Source of the DNA: Kribbella voronezhensis
GTDB taxonomy: Bacteria; Actinomycetota; Actinomycetes; Propionibacteriales; Kribbellaceae
Direction: 5' to 3'
Length of the DNA: 64,000 nt
Assembly: GCF_004365175.1 (NCBI RefSeq)
Contig: NZ_SOCE01000002.1
Location: forward strand, 992,001 to 1,056,000
A program made the translations under genes and the position numbers. Under the pieces are notes generated by a model. That model did not search any database, was not told the origin of the DNA, and saw nothing but the letters and a program-made list of their open reading frames with translations. Below are positions 52,821 to 63,252 of the stretch, piece by piece (within the stretch, counting starts at the first letter, position 1; every line of letters begins with the position of its first letter).

Positions 52821-54392
52821 GTGAACGCGGTGAAGCGCCGGGCGGTGGCCGGCGTACTGGTGGGATCGCTGGCCGTAGTACTCACCGGATGCGGGAAGAC
52901 CGACCATCCGGCCGGCCAGGGCAGCAGCACACCGGCGCCGAAGGACATGATCCTCAAGGTCGCGACCGCGGACACGGTCACTTCGCTCGACCCGGCCGGT
53001 CCGTACGAGATCGGCTCCCGCACGCTGCAGGCGAATCTCTACCAGACCCTGCTGACCATCACCCCCGACAAGCCGACCCCGGTCCCGGACGCGGCCGACT
53101 GCCAGTACGACGCTCCGACGATCTACACCTGCAGCCTCAAGAAGGGCCTCACGTTCCCGAACGGGCACGAGCTGACGTCCTCGGACGTGAAGTTCAGCTT
53201 CGACCGGATGGTCCGGCTGAAGACGCCGGGCGGCCCCGCCGCTCTGTTCGGTTCGGTCGCGTCGGTGACCACTCCCGACGAGCTGACCGCGGTGTTCAAC
53301 CTGAAGAAGCCCGACGCGCGCCTTCCGTACCTGCTCACGACGACCGCCGCGTCGATCGTCGACGAGGAGTACTACCCGCCCTCGAAGCTGCTCAACGACC
53401 GTGCGATGGGCAGTGGGCCGTACCAGCTGACGTCGTACAAGGCGGGCCGGCAGGCGGTGCTGGCCAAGTTCACCGGCTACCGCGGTGCGCGTGGAGCCTT
53501 GAACGACGGTGTCGAGGTGAGCCTGGTGCCGGACTCGGCAGCGCTCACCCAGGCCGTCACCACGGGCAAGGCGGACCTGGCGCTGCACGGCTTCGGCCCG
53601 ACCGACCTGGACAAGCTCCGCTCGGGCGACAAGGTGCAGGTGGTCGAGGCGGAGTCCGCGGAGACCCGGTTCTTCTCCTTCAACTTCAAGTCGCCGGTCG
53701 CCCGCAGACCCGCCGTACGCCGGGCTGTCGCGCAGCTCGTGGATCGCCCGGCGCTGGTCAAGAAGGCGTACGCCGATCACGTCACGCCCTTGTACTCCGT
53801 GGTCCCGCCGGGGTTCGGCGGTCATGTCGACGCCTTCAAGGCGGAGTACAAGGAGCCGAACAAGGCAGCGGCCACGAGCATCCTGCGCGAGGGCGGCCTG
53901 GCCGGCGTGGTCACGCTGACTCTCGGCTGGACCCCGAGTCACTACGGCCCTGGCGCCCGGGCAGAGGCGCTGGAGCTGAAGCGGCAGTTGGAGGCCTCGG
54001 GGCTGTTCAAGGTGAACCTGCGAGGCGTCGAGTGGCCGCAGTACCAGCAGCTGGTGAAAGCCGGAGCGTTCGACCTGTACCACGCCGGCTGGACCCCGGA
54101 GTACCCGGACAGCGACGACTACCTGGTGCCGATCGTGCGGGAAGGCGCGGTGTTCCAGAACGCCTACCGGTCACAGAACGCCAACAAGCTGATGGATCAG
54201 GAGATCGCGGAACAGAACAACCTCGACCGCGAAGAGTTACTGCAGAACCTGCAGCGGGTCCTGGCGCACGACGTACCGGCGTTGCCGACCTGGCAGGGGC
54301 GGCTCACCGTCGCGGCCGGCAAGGACGTCGAGAACGTCGGCGCGAGCCTGAATCCGCTCTCGTTCGTGTACTTCTCGCCACTGCGGAAGTGA
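52821..54392 (+). CDS. ABC peptide transporter substrate-binding lipoprotein 1
   Basis: 523 residues. It has a lipoprotein signal peptide (RRAVAGVLVGSLAVVLTGCG, lipid-modified Cys at LTGC) and then the family-5 extracellular solute-binding fold: DTVTSLDPAGPYEIGSRTLQ, GLTFPNGHELTSSDVKFSFD, and TLGWTPSHYGPGARA. It should bind oligopeptides or similar substrates outside the membrane. GTG at 52821 follows GAGAGG at 52806-52811. It is encoded first in the transporter locus, with a second binding protein four kb on. Confidence 0.92.
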   Translation: MNAVKRRAVAGVLVGSLAVVLTGCGKTDHPAGQGSSTPAPKDMILKVATADTVTSLDPAGPYEIGSRTLQANLYQTLLTITPDKPTPVPDAADCQYDAPTIYTCSLKKGLTFPNGHELTSSDVKFSFDRMVRLKTPGGPAALFGSVASVTTPDELTAVFNLKKPDARLPYLLTTTAASIVDEEYYPPSKLLNDRAMGSGPYQLTSYKAGRQAVLAKFTGYRGARGALNDGVEVSLVPDSAALTQAVTTGKADLALHGFGPTDLDKLRSGDKVQVVEAESAETRFFSFNFKSPVARRPAVRRAVAQLVDRPALVKKAYADHVTPLYSVVPPGFGGHVDAFKAEYKEPNKAAATSILREGGLAGVVTLTLGWTPSHYGPGARAEALELKRQLEASGLFKVNLRGVEWPQYQQLVKAGAFDLYHAGWTPEYPDSDDYLVPIVREGAVFQNAYRSQNANKLMDQEIAEQNNLDREELLQNLQRVLAHDVPALPTWQGRLTVAAGKDVENVGASLNPLSFVYFSPLRK

Positions 54393-54606
54393 CCTCGGTT
54401 GTGACACTGCGCGAGCCGGTGGCGACTACCGGTGTAACACCATGCTTTACTGCGAGATGTCCACGATACGGGACGATTTCCTAGTCATCACGATCGGGCA
54501 ACGCACCCATTCCGGCGTTTGACTCCGGACGGTTATGGCGGCAGGTTTAGGCGGCAGCCGCTACGCGTGGCTGACGACCAACACTTCGGACAGGGGTAGC
54601 TATCGC

Positions 54607-55605
54607 GTGACCACACCACTCGAGGTCGAGCCCGGGGGAGCGGCGGCGGGAGATCCGGAAGCCATCTTGGCCGGCACCACCCGGATCGAGGGCCGTTCGC
54701 TGTGGCGGATCTCCTGGACCCGGCTCAAGCGCGACAAGGTCGCGATGGCCGGTGCGGTCATCATCGGGCTGCTGATCCTGATGGCTGTCTTCGCGCCGTT
54801 GATCGTCAAGGTGCTCGGTGACCCGCCCAACGAGTTCCACCAGGACCTGATCGACACCAAGACCGGCACGCTGGCGCCGATCGGCACCTTCGGCGGCATC
54901 AGCTGGGACCACCTGATGGGACTGGAGCCGGTGAACGGCCGGGACCTGTTCAGCCGGGTCGTCTACGGCTCGCGGATCTCGCTGCTGATCGCGTTCTTCG
55001 CCACCCTGCTGTCGGTCGCCATCGGTACGACGATGGGTGTCGTGGCCGGCTTCTTCGGTGGCTGGGTCGACGCGGTGATCAGCCGGCTGATGGACATCTT
55101 CCTGGCGTTCCCGCTGCTGGTCTTCGCGATCGCGCTGGCCGGCGTGATGCCGGACGAGGCCTTCGGGCTGAAGGGCAACACGCTGCGGATCGTGCTGCTG
55201 ATCTTCATCGTCGGCTTCTTCAACTGGCCCTACATCGGCCGGATCATCCGTGGTCAGACGCTGTCGCTGCGCGAACGCGAGTACGTCGACGCCGCCCGCA
55301 GCCTGGGCGCCCGGCGGCCGTACATCCTGTTCACCGAACTGCTGCCGAACCTGCTCGGCCCGATCCTGGTGTACGCGACGCTGCTGATCCCGACGAACAT
55401 CCTGTTCGAGGCGGCGCTGAGCTTCCTGGGCGTCGGTATCCGCCCGCCGACGGCGTCCTGGGGCGGCATGCTCTCCGACGCGGTGACCTTCTACACGATG
55501 CCGTACTTCATGTTGTGGCCCGGCCTGGCCATCTTCATCACCGTCCTGGCCTTCAACCTCTTCGGCGACGGTCTGCGCGACGCCCTCGACCCGAAGGCCC
55601 ACTAG
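54607..55605 (+). CDS. ABC peptide transporter permease, DppC/OppC type
   Basis: 332 residues. An N-terminal cytosolic tail is followed by six membrane segments (AMAGAVIIGLLILMAVFAPL, ISLLIAFFATLLSVAIGTTM, and so on). The cytoplasmic EAA loop that contacts the ATPase is REYVDAARSLGARRPYIL. The long periplasmic loop is typical of the DppC half. The GTG at 54607 is preceded by AGGGG. A 214-base gap separates it from the first binding-protein gene and may contain a promoter. Confidence 0.93.
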   Translation: MTTPLEVEPGGAAAGDPEAILAGTTRIEGRSLWRISWTRLKRDKVAMAGAVIIGLLILMAVFAPLIVKVLGDPPNEFHQDLIDTKTGTLAPIGTFGGISWDHLMGLEPVNGRDLFSRVVYGSRISLLIAFFATLLSVAIGTTMGVVAGFFGGWVDAVISRLMDIFLAFPLLVFAIALAGVMPDEAFGLKGNTLRIVLLIFIVGFFNWPYIGRIIRGQTLSLREREYVDAARSLGARRPYILFTELLPNLLGPILVYATLLIPTNILFEAALSFLGVGIRPPTASWGGMLSDAVTFYTMPYFMLWPGLAIFITVLAFNLFGDGLRDALDPKAH

Positions 55606-55664
55606 TTTCACCAAGAAGTCCCCGTTTGACCTAGCTCCTGAGAAGAAGGGGTGGATCGGAAACG

Positions 55665-57425
55665 ATGAACACCAGACGAATCAAGACAGCGATCGCCGCT
55701 ACCGCGGTGCTCGCGCTGTCACTGTCTGCCTGTGGGGGCAGCAGCAACAACAGCGGCGGCTCGTCGGGCGGTGACACCGCGAAGGCCGAGTTCAACGCAG
55801 CGATGACGAAGGTGTTCAACGCCTCCGACAAGAAGGGCGGCATCGTCAAGTTCGCCGACGAGGGCGCTCCCGACTCGGTCGACACCGGCGACACCTACTA
55901 CGGCTACAGCTGGAACATGGTGCGGCTCTGGTCCCGTTCGCTGACCATGTTCACGGTCGCACCGGGCAAGGACAGCAGCAAGCTGGTCGGTGACCTGGCC
56001 GAGGGCCTCGGTACGCCGAGCGACGGCGGCAAGACCTGGACGTACAAGATCCGCAAGGGCCTCAAGTACGAGGACGGCACCCCGATCACGTCCAAGGACG
56101 TGAAGTACGGCGTCTCCCGGTCCACCGACAAGACCGTCTTCCCCGACGGCCCGGCGTACTTCGACTCGATGCTGAACTGGCCGGCCGGCTACAAGGGCCC
56201 GTACAAGTCGAAGGGGATGAACACGGACTCGGCGATCTCGACGCCGGACGACACCACCATCGTGTTCCACCTCAAGTCCGCCTTCGCGGGCTTCGACTAC
56301 CTGGCGATGACGCCGCAGTCCGCTCCGGTGCCGGAGGCCAAGGACCAGGGCGCGAAGCAGAAGCAGCACGTCATCTCGTCCGGCCCGTACATGTTCGCCG
56401 CGTACGCCGACGGCAAGAGCTTCACGCTGAAGCGCAACCCCAACTGGGACCAGGCGAGCGACCCGAACCGCAAGGCGCTGCCGGACGGTTACGAAATGTC
56501 GCTGAACGTCGACCCGGAGGACATCGACAACCGGCTGATCTCCGGTGACCTCGACATCGCCAGCGCAGGCACCGGTGTCTCGGCCGCGAGCCAGAGCCGG
56601 GTGCTGGGCGACCCGACCCTGAAGGCCCGTGCCGACAACCCGACCCTGGGCCGGCTCTGGTACACCTCGATCAACCCGACGGTGAAGCCGTTCGACAACA
56701 TCGAGTGCCGCAAGGCCGTCGAGTACGCGATGGACAAGACGTCCTACCAGACCGCGTACGGCGGCGAGTTCGCCGGCGGTTCGCTGGCCACCACCCTGCT
56801 GCCGCCGGTCATCCCGGGCTACAAGCAGTTCGACCTGTACCCGACCCCGGACGGCAAGGGCGACCTGAACAAGGCCAAGGAGTCGCTGACCAAGTGCGGT
56901 CAGCCGAACGGCTTCGCGACCAACATCTCCTACCGCAACGAGCGGCCGAAGGAGAAGGCGACCGCCGAGGCCTTCCAGCAGCAGCTGGCCAAGGTCGGCA
57001 TCAAGGTCACGGTCAAGGGCTTCCCGAAGAAGGACTACTTCTCCACCTACGCCGGCAACCCGCCGTACGTGGCGAAGAACGGTCTCGGCCTGGTCGTCAA
57101 CGGCTGGGGCGCGGACTGGAACGACGGCTTCGGCTTCCTGTCGCAGATCACCGACTCCCGGGTCATCCGCGAGACCGGTGGCTCGTCGAACACCAGCGTG
57201 CGGATCCCCGAGGTCGACAAGCTGCTCGACCAGGCGCAGGGCGAGCTCGACACCGCCAAGCGTGAGAGCGACTGGTCCGTCATCGACCAGAAGGTGATGG
57301 AGCAGGCGGTCATCTACCCGGGCGTCTACGCCAAGAGCCTGCTGATCCGCGGCAAGAACCTGACGAACGTCTTCGTCAACGAGCAGTTCGGCATGTACGA
57401 CTACCTGTCGCTGGGCAAGCCGTAA
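55665..57425 (+). CDS. ABC peptide transporter substrate-binding lipoprotein 2
   Basis: 586 residues. The signal peptide is MNTRRIKTAIAATAVLALSL ending in the lipobox LSAC, followed by a Ser/Gly/Asn linker and a family-5 solute-binding domain (DEGAPDSVDTGDTYYGYSWN, TYKIRKGLKYEDGTPITSKD, SSGPYMFAAYADGKSFTLKR). It differs clearly from the first binding protein of the locus, so the permease may serve two ligand ranges. AGAAGGGG precedes the ATG. Confidence 0.94.
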   Translation: MNTRRIKTAIAATAVLALSLSACGGSSNNSGGSSGGDTAKAEFNAAMTKVFNASDKKGGIVKFADEGAPDSVDTGDTYYGYSWNMVRLWSRSLTMFTVAPGKDSSKLVGDLAEGLGTPSDGGKTWTYKIRKGLKYEDGTPITSKDVKYGVSRSTDKTVFPDGPAYFDSMLNWPAGYKGPYKSKGMNTDSAISTPDDTTIVFHLKSAFAGFDYLAMTPQSAPVPEAKDQGAKQKQHVISSGPYMFAAYADGKSFTLKRNPNWDQASDPNRKALPDGYEMSLNVDPEDIDNRLISGDLDIASAGTGVSAASQSRVLGDPTLKARADNPTLGRLWYTSINPTVKPFDNIECRKAVEYAMDKTSYQTAYGGEFAGGSLATTLLPPVIPGYKQFDLYPTPDGKGDLNKAKESLTKCGQPNGFATNISYRNERPKEKATAEAFQQQLAKVGIKVTVKGFPKKDYFSTYAGNPPYVAKNGLGLVVNGWGADWNDGFGFLSQITDSRVIRETGGSSNTSVRIPEVDKLLDQAQGELDTAKRESDWSVIDQKVMEQAVIYPGVYAKSLLIRGKNLTNVFVNEQFGMYDYLSLGKP

Positions 57426-57515
57426 GCAGTTCCGTCTTCTTCAGATTAGGTAGGTGAAGGCACTTGGTGGCCGGTCCGGGGGAATCCTCCGGACCGGCCA
57501 CCGACGCCGAGGTTC

Positions 57516-58525
57516 GTGGTCACATACATCATCAGGCGGCTGATCGCCGCGGTCGGTCTGCTGTTCGTCGTGAGCGCCATCACGTTCTCGATCTTCTACC
57601 TGGTTCCGAGGCTGGCCGGCGCGACGCCGGAGACCCTCGCGACCAGGTACGTCGGGCGGACGGCGACCGCGGAGACCGTCAAGCTGACGGCGCAGAACCT
57701 CGGCTTCTACGACCCGATCGTGGTCCAGTACGGGCACTGGGCGAAGGGCATCTTCGTCGGTGCGAGCTACGACATGGGTGCCGAGGTCGAGCACTGCCCG
57801 GCGCCCTGCCTGGGCTACTCGTTCATCACCCGGCAGCCGGTCTGGCCCGATCTGCTCGACAGAGCGCCGGTGACGTTGTCGCTGGCAGCGGGCGCTTCGG
57901 TGCTCTGGCTGCTGGCCGGCGTCTCCATCGGCGTCCTGTCGGCGTTGCGGCGAGGATCGCTGTTCGACCGGGCGGCGATGACTCTGGCGCTGGCCGGTGT
58001 CTCGATGCCGATCTTCTGGACCGGCCTGATGTCGCTGGCGTATCTGAGTTACAAGTTCGGCATCTTCGCCAACGGCGCCAGTTATCAGCCGATCACGCAG
58101 GATCCGGTGGCCTGGTTCAAGTCGCTGATGTTGCCCTGGATCACGCTCGCGTTCCTGTTCTCCGCGCAGTACGCCCGGCTGACCCGGGCCGGCATGCTCG
58201 AGACGATGAACGAGGACTACATCCGCACCGCCCGGGCCAAAGGCCTGAAGGAGAACACCGTCGTGGTCCGGCACGGTCTGCGCGCCGCGCTGACGCCGAT
58301 CCTGACGATCTTCGGTCTGGACCTCGGCCTGCTGCTCGGCGGCGCGATCCTGACCGAGAAGGTGTTCAGCCTGAACGGTCTCGGCAAGTACGCGGTCACC
58401 GGCATCTCCGACCAGGACATGCCCAAGATCATGGGTGTCACCCTGCTCGCGGCCTTCTTCATCGTGATCTCCAACCTGGTCGTCGACATGCTGTACGCCG
58501 TCGTCGACCCGAGAGTGCGGCTCCA

Positions 58526-58529
<4 letters not shown>
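57516..58529 (+). CDS. ABC peptide transporter permease, DppB/OppB type
   Basis: 337 residues, six membrane segments. The family start is MVTYIIRRLIAAVGLLFVVS (first residue a GTG), and the EAA loop is EDYIRTARAKGLKENTVVVR. It pairs with the DppC-type subunit to form the channel. The stop overlaps the next gene (GTGA). Confidence 0.94.
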
Positions 58530-59557
<1,028 letters not shown>

Positions 59558-59633
59558 CGGCCGTCGCCCCGCAAGCCGCCGCTGGGCAGGCCCGAGCCAT
59601 CACCGCCGAATCCGGGAACGACGGAGTGCCACT

Positions 59634-60767
59634 GTGACCACTACTGACATCGAATCGGGCACCGCGACCCCGCCGCTCGGCGAGGAGCTGCTCGCGGTGA
59701 CGGGTCTGAAGAAGCACTTCCCGATCCGGCAGGGACTGCTGCAGCGCCAGACCGGCGCGGTACAGGCTGTGGACGGACTGGACTTCACCGTCACCAGGGG
59801 CGAGACGTTGTCGCTGGTGGGGGAGTCGGGCTGTGGCAAGACGACCACCGGCCGGTTGCTGACCCGGCTGCTGGAGCCGACCGACGGCACGATCGTCTTC
59901 GAGGGTCGCGACATCAGCCACCTCTCCGAGGGCCGGATGCGACCGCTGCGCAAAGACGTGCAGATGATCTTCCAGGACCCGTACGGCTCGCTGAACCCCC
60001 GGCACACGGTGGGCAAGATCGTCGGTGCCCCGTTCAAGCTGCAGCACGTGAAGACTCCGAACGGCACCAAGAAGGCCGTCCAGGAGCTGCTCGAGCTGGT
60101 CGGCCTGAGCCCGGAGCACTACAACCGCTACCCGCACGAGTTCTCCGGTGGTCAGCGGCAGCGGATCGGGATCGCCCGGACGCTCGCACTGCGGCCGAAG
60201 CTGATTGTGGCCGACGAGCCGGTGTCGGCGCTGGACGTGTCGATCCAGGCCCAGGTCGTCAACCTGCTGGAGGACCTGCAGGACGAGTTCGACCTGACCT
60301 ACGTGATGATCGCGCACGACCTGTCGGTGGTCCGGCACGTGTCGGACCGGGTCGCGGTGATGTACCTGGGCAAGATCGTCGAGATCGCCGACCGGGTCAG
60401 CCTGTACGAGTCGCCGATGCACCCGTACACGCTGGCGCTCCTGTCCGCCGTACCGATCCCGGACACCAAGGGCAAGGGCGGCCGCGAGCGCATCCGGCTC
60501 ACCGGCGATGTGCCCAGCCCGATCAACCCGCCGCCGGCCTGCCGCTTCCACACCCGCTGCTGGAAAGCCCAGGACATCTGCAAAACGGTCGAACCCCCGC
60601 TGCTCCAACTGGCCCCCGGCCACCAGACCGCCTGCCACTTCCCCGAGAACCAGCCCGGCGGCGAGGCCCCCCGCGTCGGCACCGCCCGTTCGATCCCGCC
60701 CGCCCGGCCGGCCGACGATCCCAAGAGCGGGGCCGCGCGCCCGGTCGACACACCACCCGCTCCATAG
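59634..60767 (+). CDS. peptide transporter ATP-binding protein, DppF/OppF type
   Basis: 377 residues. Walker A GESGCGKTTTGRLLTR, Q-loop MIFQDPYGSLNPRHT, signature FSGGQRQRIGIAR, Walker B LIVADEPVSALD and the oligopeptide-transporter C-terminal domain with ACRFHTRCWKAQDICK. A Pro-rich tail extends beyond the usual end. The GTG at 59634 follows GGAG eight bases upstream. It is last in the importer operon. Confidence 0.95.
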   Translation: MTTTDIESGTATPPLGEELLAVTGLKKHFPIRQGLLQRQTGAVQAVDGLDFTVTRGETLSLVGESGCGKTTTGRLLTRLLEPTDGTIVFEGRDISHLSEGRMRPLRKDVQMIFQDPYGSLNPRHTVGKIVGAPFKLQHVKTPNGTKKAVQELLELVGLSPEHYNRYPHEFSGGQRQRIGIARTLALRPKLIVADEPVSALDVSIQAQVVNLLEDLQDEFDLTYVMIAHDLSVVRHVSDRVAVMYLGKIVEIADRVSLYESPMHPYTLALLSAVPIPDTKGKGGRERIRLTGDVPSPINPPPACRFHTRCWKAQDICKTVEPPLLQLAPGHQTACHFPENQPGGEAPRVGTARSIPPARPADDPKSGAARPVDTPPAP

Positions 60768-60786
60768 TTCTCGCTGTACTCACTCG

Positions 60787-60820
60787 ACGTCCGGAGAACC
60801 CCTTGGGGTTCTCCGGACGT
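60787..60820. terminator. perfect palindrome terminator between convergent operons
   Basis: 34-bp palindrome with no mismatch (ACGTCCGGAGAACCCC, TT, then its inverse), ending just before TTGCC on the plus strand. It lies 20 bases after the importer operon and 8 bases before the end of the opposing gene, so it can serve both. Confidence 0.85.
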
Positions 60821-60827
60821 TTGCCGG

Positions 60828-61970
60828 TCAGTCGGACAGTGCCTTGCCGGTCGGGAACTGGAAGGCCGGGATGCCGTTGTCGGCGGGGTAGCGGGCGAAC
60901 TTGGCGATGCTGACGGTGCAGGTGGCGTGGCTGACCGAGCAGGTGAGCAGGTCCAGTGGGGTCTTCTCCGGGTTCTTGAGGTGCTTGATGCCGATCGTCG
61001 TGAAGTGATCGTCGTCCTGCCAGACGCTGAGCGCGAGCAGGGCGTAGCCGGAGGTCAGCTTGACCTCGCCGGTGCCGTCGGTGCGGGAGACATGGGCCTC
61101 GTCGGTGCCGTCGCTGAACAGGTAGCTGCCGTCGGGGGACAGATCCCCCTCGGAGGCGTCTGTGATGGCCTTCCTCGATCCGAGCTTCGGGCCGACCGCG
61201 ATACCCGAGGTGCCGCCGCCGTTGCCTTCCAGCGCATCGTAGGCGAGCAGGCCATTCGCTGCGTCGACGACGAAGTTCTGCCGCAGGCCGGCCTGGACGA
61301 GTTCGGCCTTGCCGGTCCCGAGGTTCCAGCGGTGCAGTCCGTCGAGTGCGGCGAGGTAGGCCTGGTCGTTGTCGATGGCAATGACTCGTGGCTCCCTGTC
61401 GTCGTTCGCGGGCTTGCCGGCCGTGTTGCCCACGGTGGTCCTGGCCAACTCCTTGCCCGCGGCAACGTCGTACAGGACGAACTGGCGGACGGCGTGCGTG
61501 GCGTCGACCCAGCCGACCACAGTGCCGTGGTCGCCGGCGGTCAACTCCAGGCGCTTGTTGCCCTTGCCGATCTTGGTGTCGTCGTGGCCGTCGGTGAAAT
61601 AGACGTCGCCGTTGGCCGCGGCGTACGCGAAGCCCGCGTCGGTCTGGACGAAGGAGACGATCTTCGCCGGACCGACCTTGATCACATCGGCGCCGAAGTG
61701 GATGGTGTCGCCGGTCGCGTAGGTCGGACGACGGTCCTCGAAAGTCGGTACGCCGCCCACCGGCGGTTCGTCGGCCCCGGCGAGGTTCTTGGCGGTGATG
61801 ACGCCGCACGCCAGAACCAGTGCGGAGACGCAGGCGACCGCGGCGACCGCGGTGGCGCGCCGGCGGCGAATGCGCCTGTTGCCGGTGGCAATGATCGCGT
61901 CGAGGTCCAGCGGCGGCTCGTCGAGGGCGGCGGCTCGCTCGGTCAGGGTGTCCTTCAGCAGGCCGGTCAT
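60828..61970 (-). CDS. membrane-anchored beta-propeller-like protein, probable sigma partner
   Basis: 380 residues. A cytosolic N terminus of about 40 residues (TGLLKDTLTERAAALDEPPL) is followed by a membrane helix (ATAVAAVACVSALVLACGVI) and an outside domain with WD40-like repeats (IHFGADVIKVGPAK, YFTDGHDDTKIG, VVGWVDATHAVRQ, GDLSPDGSYLFSDG). The start overlaps the sigma factor stop (ATGA). Gene pairing and topology suggest it is a regulator of the sigma factor that senses a signal outside the membrane. No anti-sigma domain with certainty. Confidence 0.75.
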   Translation of the reverse strand: MTGLLKDTLTERAAALDEPPLDLDAIIATGNRRIRRRRATAVAAVACVSALVLACGVITAKNLAGADEPPVGGVPTFEDRRPTYATGDTIHFGADVIKVGPAKIVSFVQTDAGFAYAAANGDVYFTDGHDDTKIGKGNKRLELTAGDHGTVVGWVDATHAVRQFVLYDVAAGKELARTTVGNTAGKPANDDREPRVIAIDNDQAYLAALDGLHRWNLGTGKAELVQAGLRQNFVVDAANGLLAYDALEGNGGGTSGIAVGPKLGSRKAITDASEGDLSPDGSYLFSDGTDEAHVSRTDGTGEVKLTSGYALLALSVWQDDDHFTTIGIKHLKNPEKTPLDLLTCSVSHATCTVSIAKFARYPADNGIPAFQFPTGKALSD

Positions 61971-62494
61971 TTCGCCACCACCATCTCCATGATCAGTACG
62001 GCGTCGGGGCCCAGCCGGGCACGTAGTTTCTTCAAGGCATGCGAGGTCTGGCTCTTCACTGTGCCGACAGTGCAGCCGAGCACTCGAGCCGTCTCGGTTT
62101 CGGTCAGGTCCTCGTAGTACCGAAGGACCAGCGCGGCGCGTTGCCGTGGCGGGAGCGCCCGAAGCTCTTCCCACAGCCACAGGCGGGCCGTGACATCCTC
62201 GTCGTCCCGCGCCCCGGCCAACTCCGGTACGTCGTCGCGCGGACGCTCGGCGCTCCAGGACTTGCGGCGCCACCAGCCGATCGCCGTGTTGGTGATCACC
62301 TTGCGGGTGTACGCCTCCGCGTTCGCCGAGTCGTCGAGCCGCTTCCAGGCGACGTACGTCTTGGTCAGCGCCTCCTGGACCAGGTCCTCCGCAAGGCCCC
62401 GCTCACCGGCCAGCAGGTACGCGTAGCGGTACAGCGCCTGATGCCTACTGGTGGCGAACTGTGCGAACCCCCCAGATCCGTCTCCGGTTGCCAT
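61967..62494 (-). CDS. SigE-family ECF RNA polymerase sigma factor
   Basis: 175 residues. Region 2 is QALYRYAYLLAGERGLAEDL, VQEALTKTYVAWKRL, and region 4 is LPPRQRAALVLRYYEDLTET, ETARVLGCTVGTVKSQTSHA. This is the short SigE group common in actinobacteria. ATG at 62494 is used. A longer start to 62530 exists, but it adds Pro/Gly-rich residues outside the family. Confidence 0.93.
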   Translation of the reverse strand: MATGDGSGGFAQFATSRHQALYRYAYLLAGERGLAEDLVQEALTKTYVAWKRLDDSANAEAYTRKVITNTAIGWWRRKSWSAERPRDDVPELAGARDDEDVTARLWLWEELRALPPRQRAALVLRYYEDLTETETARVLGCTVGTVKSQTSHALKKLRARLGPDAVLIMEMVVAK

Positions 62495-62559
62495 CTGTTC
62501 CCCTTCACCTGGCGGGGCACCCGATGGCACCCCGTCTGTATCCGCCCTGACGCGATGAG

Positions 62560-63252
62560 CTAGCCGAATGGTTGGCCGGTGATGTGTTCGGCGTTGCCCG
62601 GGCGGACTATGCCGGTCTCGTAGGCGTGGACGATGACCTGGGCGCGGTCGCGGAGGCCGAGCTTGGTGAGGATGCGGCTGACGTGCACCTTCACTGTGGG
62701 CTCGGAGATGTGGAGTTGCTCGGCGATCTCCCGGTTGGATCGCCCGCGGGCGATCTCCAGCAGGATGTCCCGTTCGCGGTCTGTCAGGCCTTCCAGCGGT
62801 TGTTCGGCGGGTGGCTGGAGTGGTTCGGGAAGGTGTGGGGTGAACTGTTCGATCAGGCGGCGGGTGACGGCGGGGGCTACCGCCGCGGCGCCGCTCGCGA
62901 CCACGCGGATGCCGTTGATGAGCTCGGCCGGGAGGGCGTCCTTGATGAGGAACCCTGAGGCGCCGGCGCGCAGGGCGGCGTACACGTACTCGTCGAGATC
63001 GAACGTCGTCAGTACCAGGATCTTCGCGGGTGAACCGCCGGCGACGATCCGGCGGGTCGCCTCGATACCGTCCAGCACCGGCATCCGGATGTCCATCAGG
63101 ACGACATCGGGCTTGAGCGTTCTGGTCAGCGAGAGCGCTTCCTCCCCGTTCCCCGCTTCTCCGACCACCTCGAGATCGGGCTCCTGGTTGAGAAACGCGC
63201 GAAAGCCCAACCGCAACAACGCCTGATCATCCGCCAGCAAAACCCTGATCAC
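62560..63252 (-). CDS. NarL-type response regulator
   Basis: 230 residues. The receiver domain has the acidic pair in LLADDQALLRLG, phospho-acceptor Asp in DVVLMDIRMPVLDG and Lys in GASGFLIKDALP. The LuxR-type HTH is LTDRERDILLEIARGRSNRE, IAEQLHISEPTVKVHVSRIL. It overlaps the kinase gene by four bases (ATGA). Confidence 0.95.
   Translation of the reverse strand: MIRVLLADDQALLRLGFRAFLNQEPDLEVVGEAGNGEEALSLTRTLKPDVVLMDIRMPVLDGIEATRRIVAGGSPAKILVLTTFDLDEYVYAALRAGASGFLIKDALPAELINGIRVVASGAAAVAPAVTRRLIEQFTPHLPEPLQPPAEQPLEGLTDRERDILLEIARGRSNREIAEQLHISEPTVKVHVSRILTKLGLRDRAQVIVHAYETGIVRPGNAEHITGQPFG

Noticed and set aside
54393..54606. hairpin CCGGT...ACCGG after the first binding-protein gene as a terminator
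   Set aside because: The stem is short and has no T-run. It may be a weak structure but cannot be called a terminator.
54547..55614. 355-codon minus-strand open frame opposite the DppC-type permease
   Set aside because: Low-complexity Asp/Gln/Arg sequence antisense to a conserved membrane protein.
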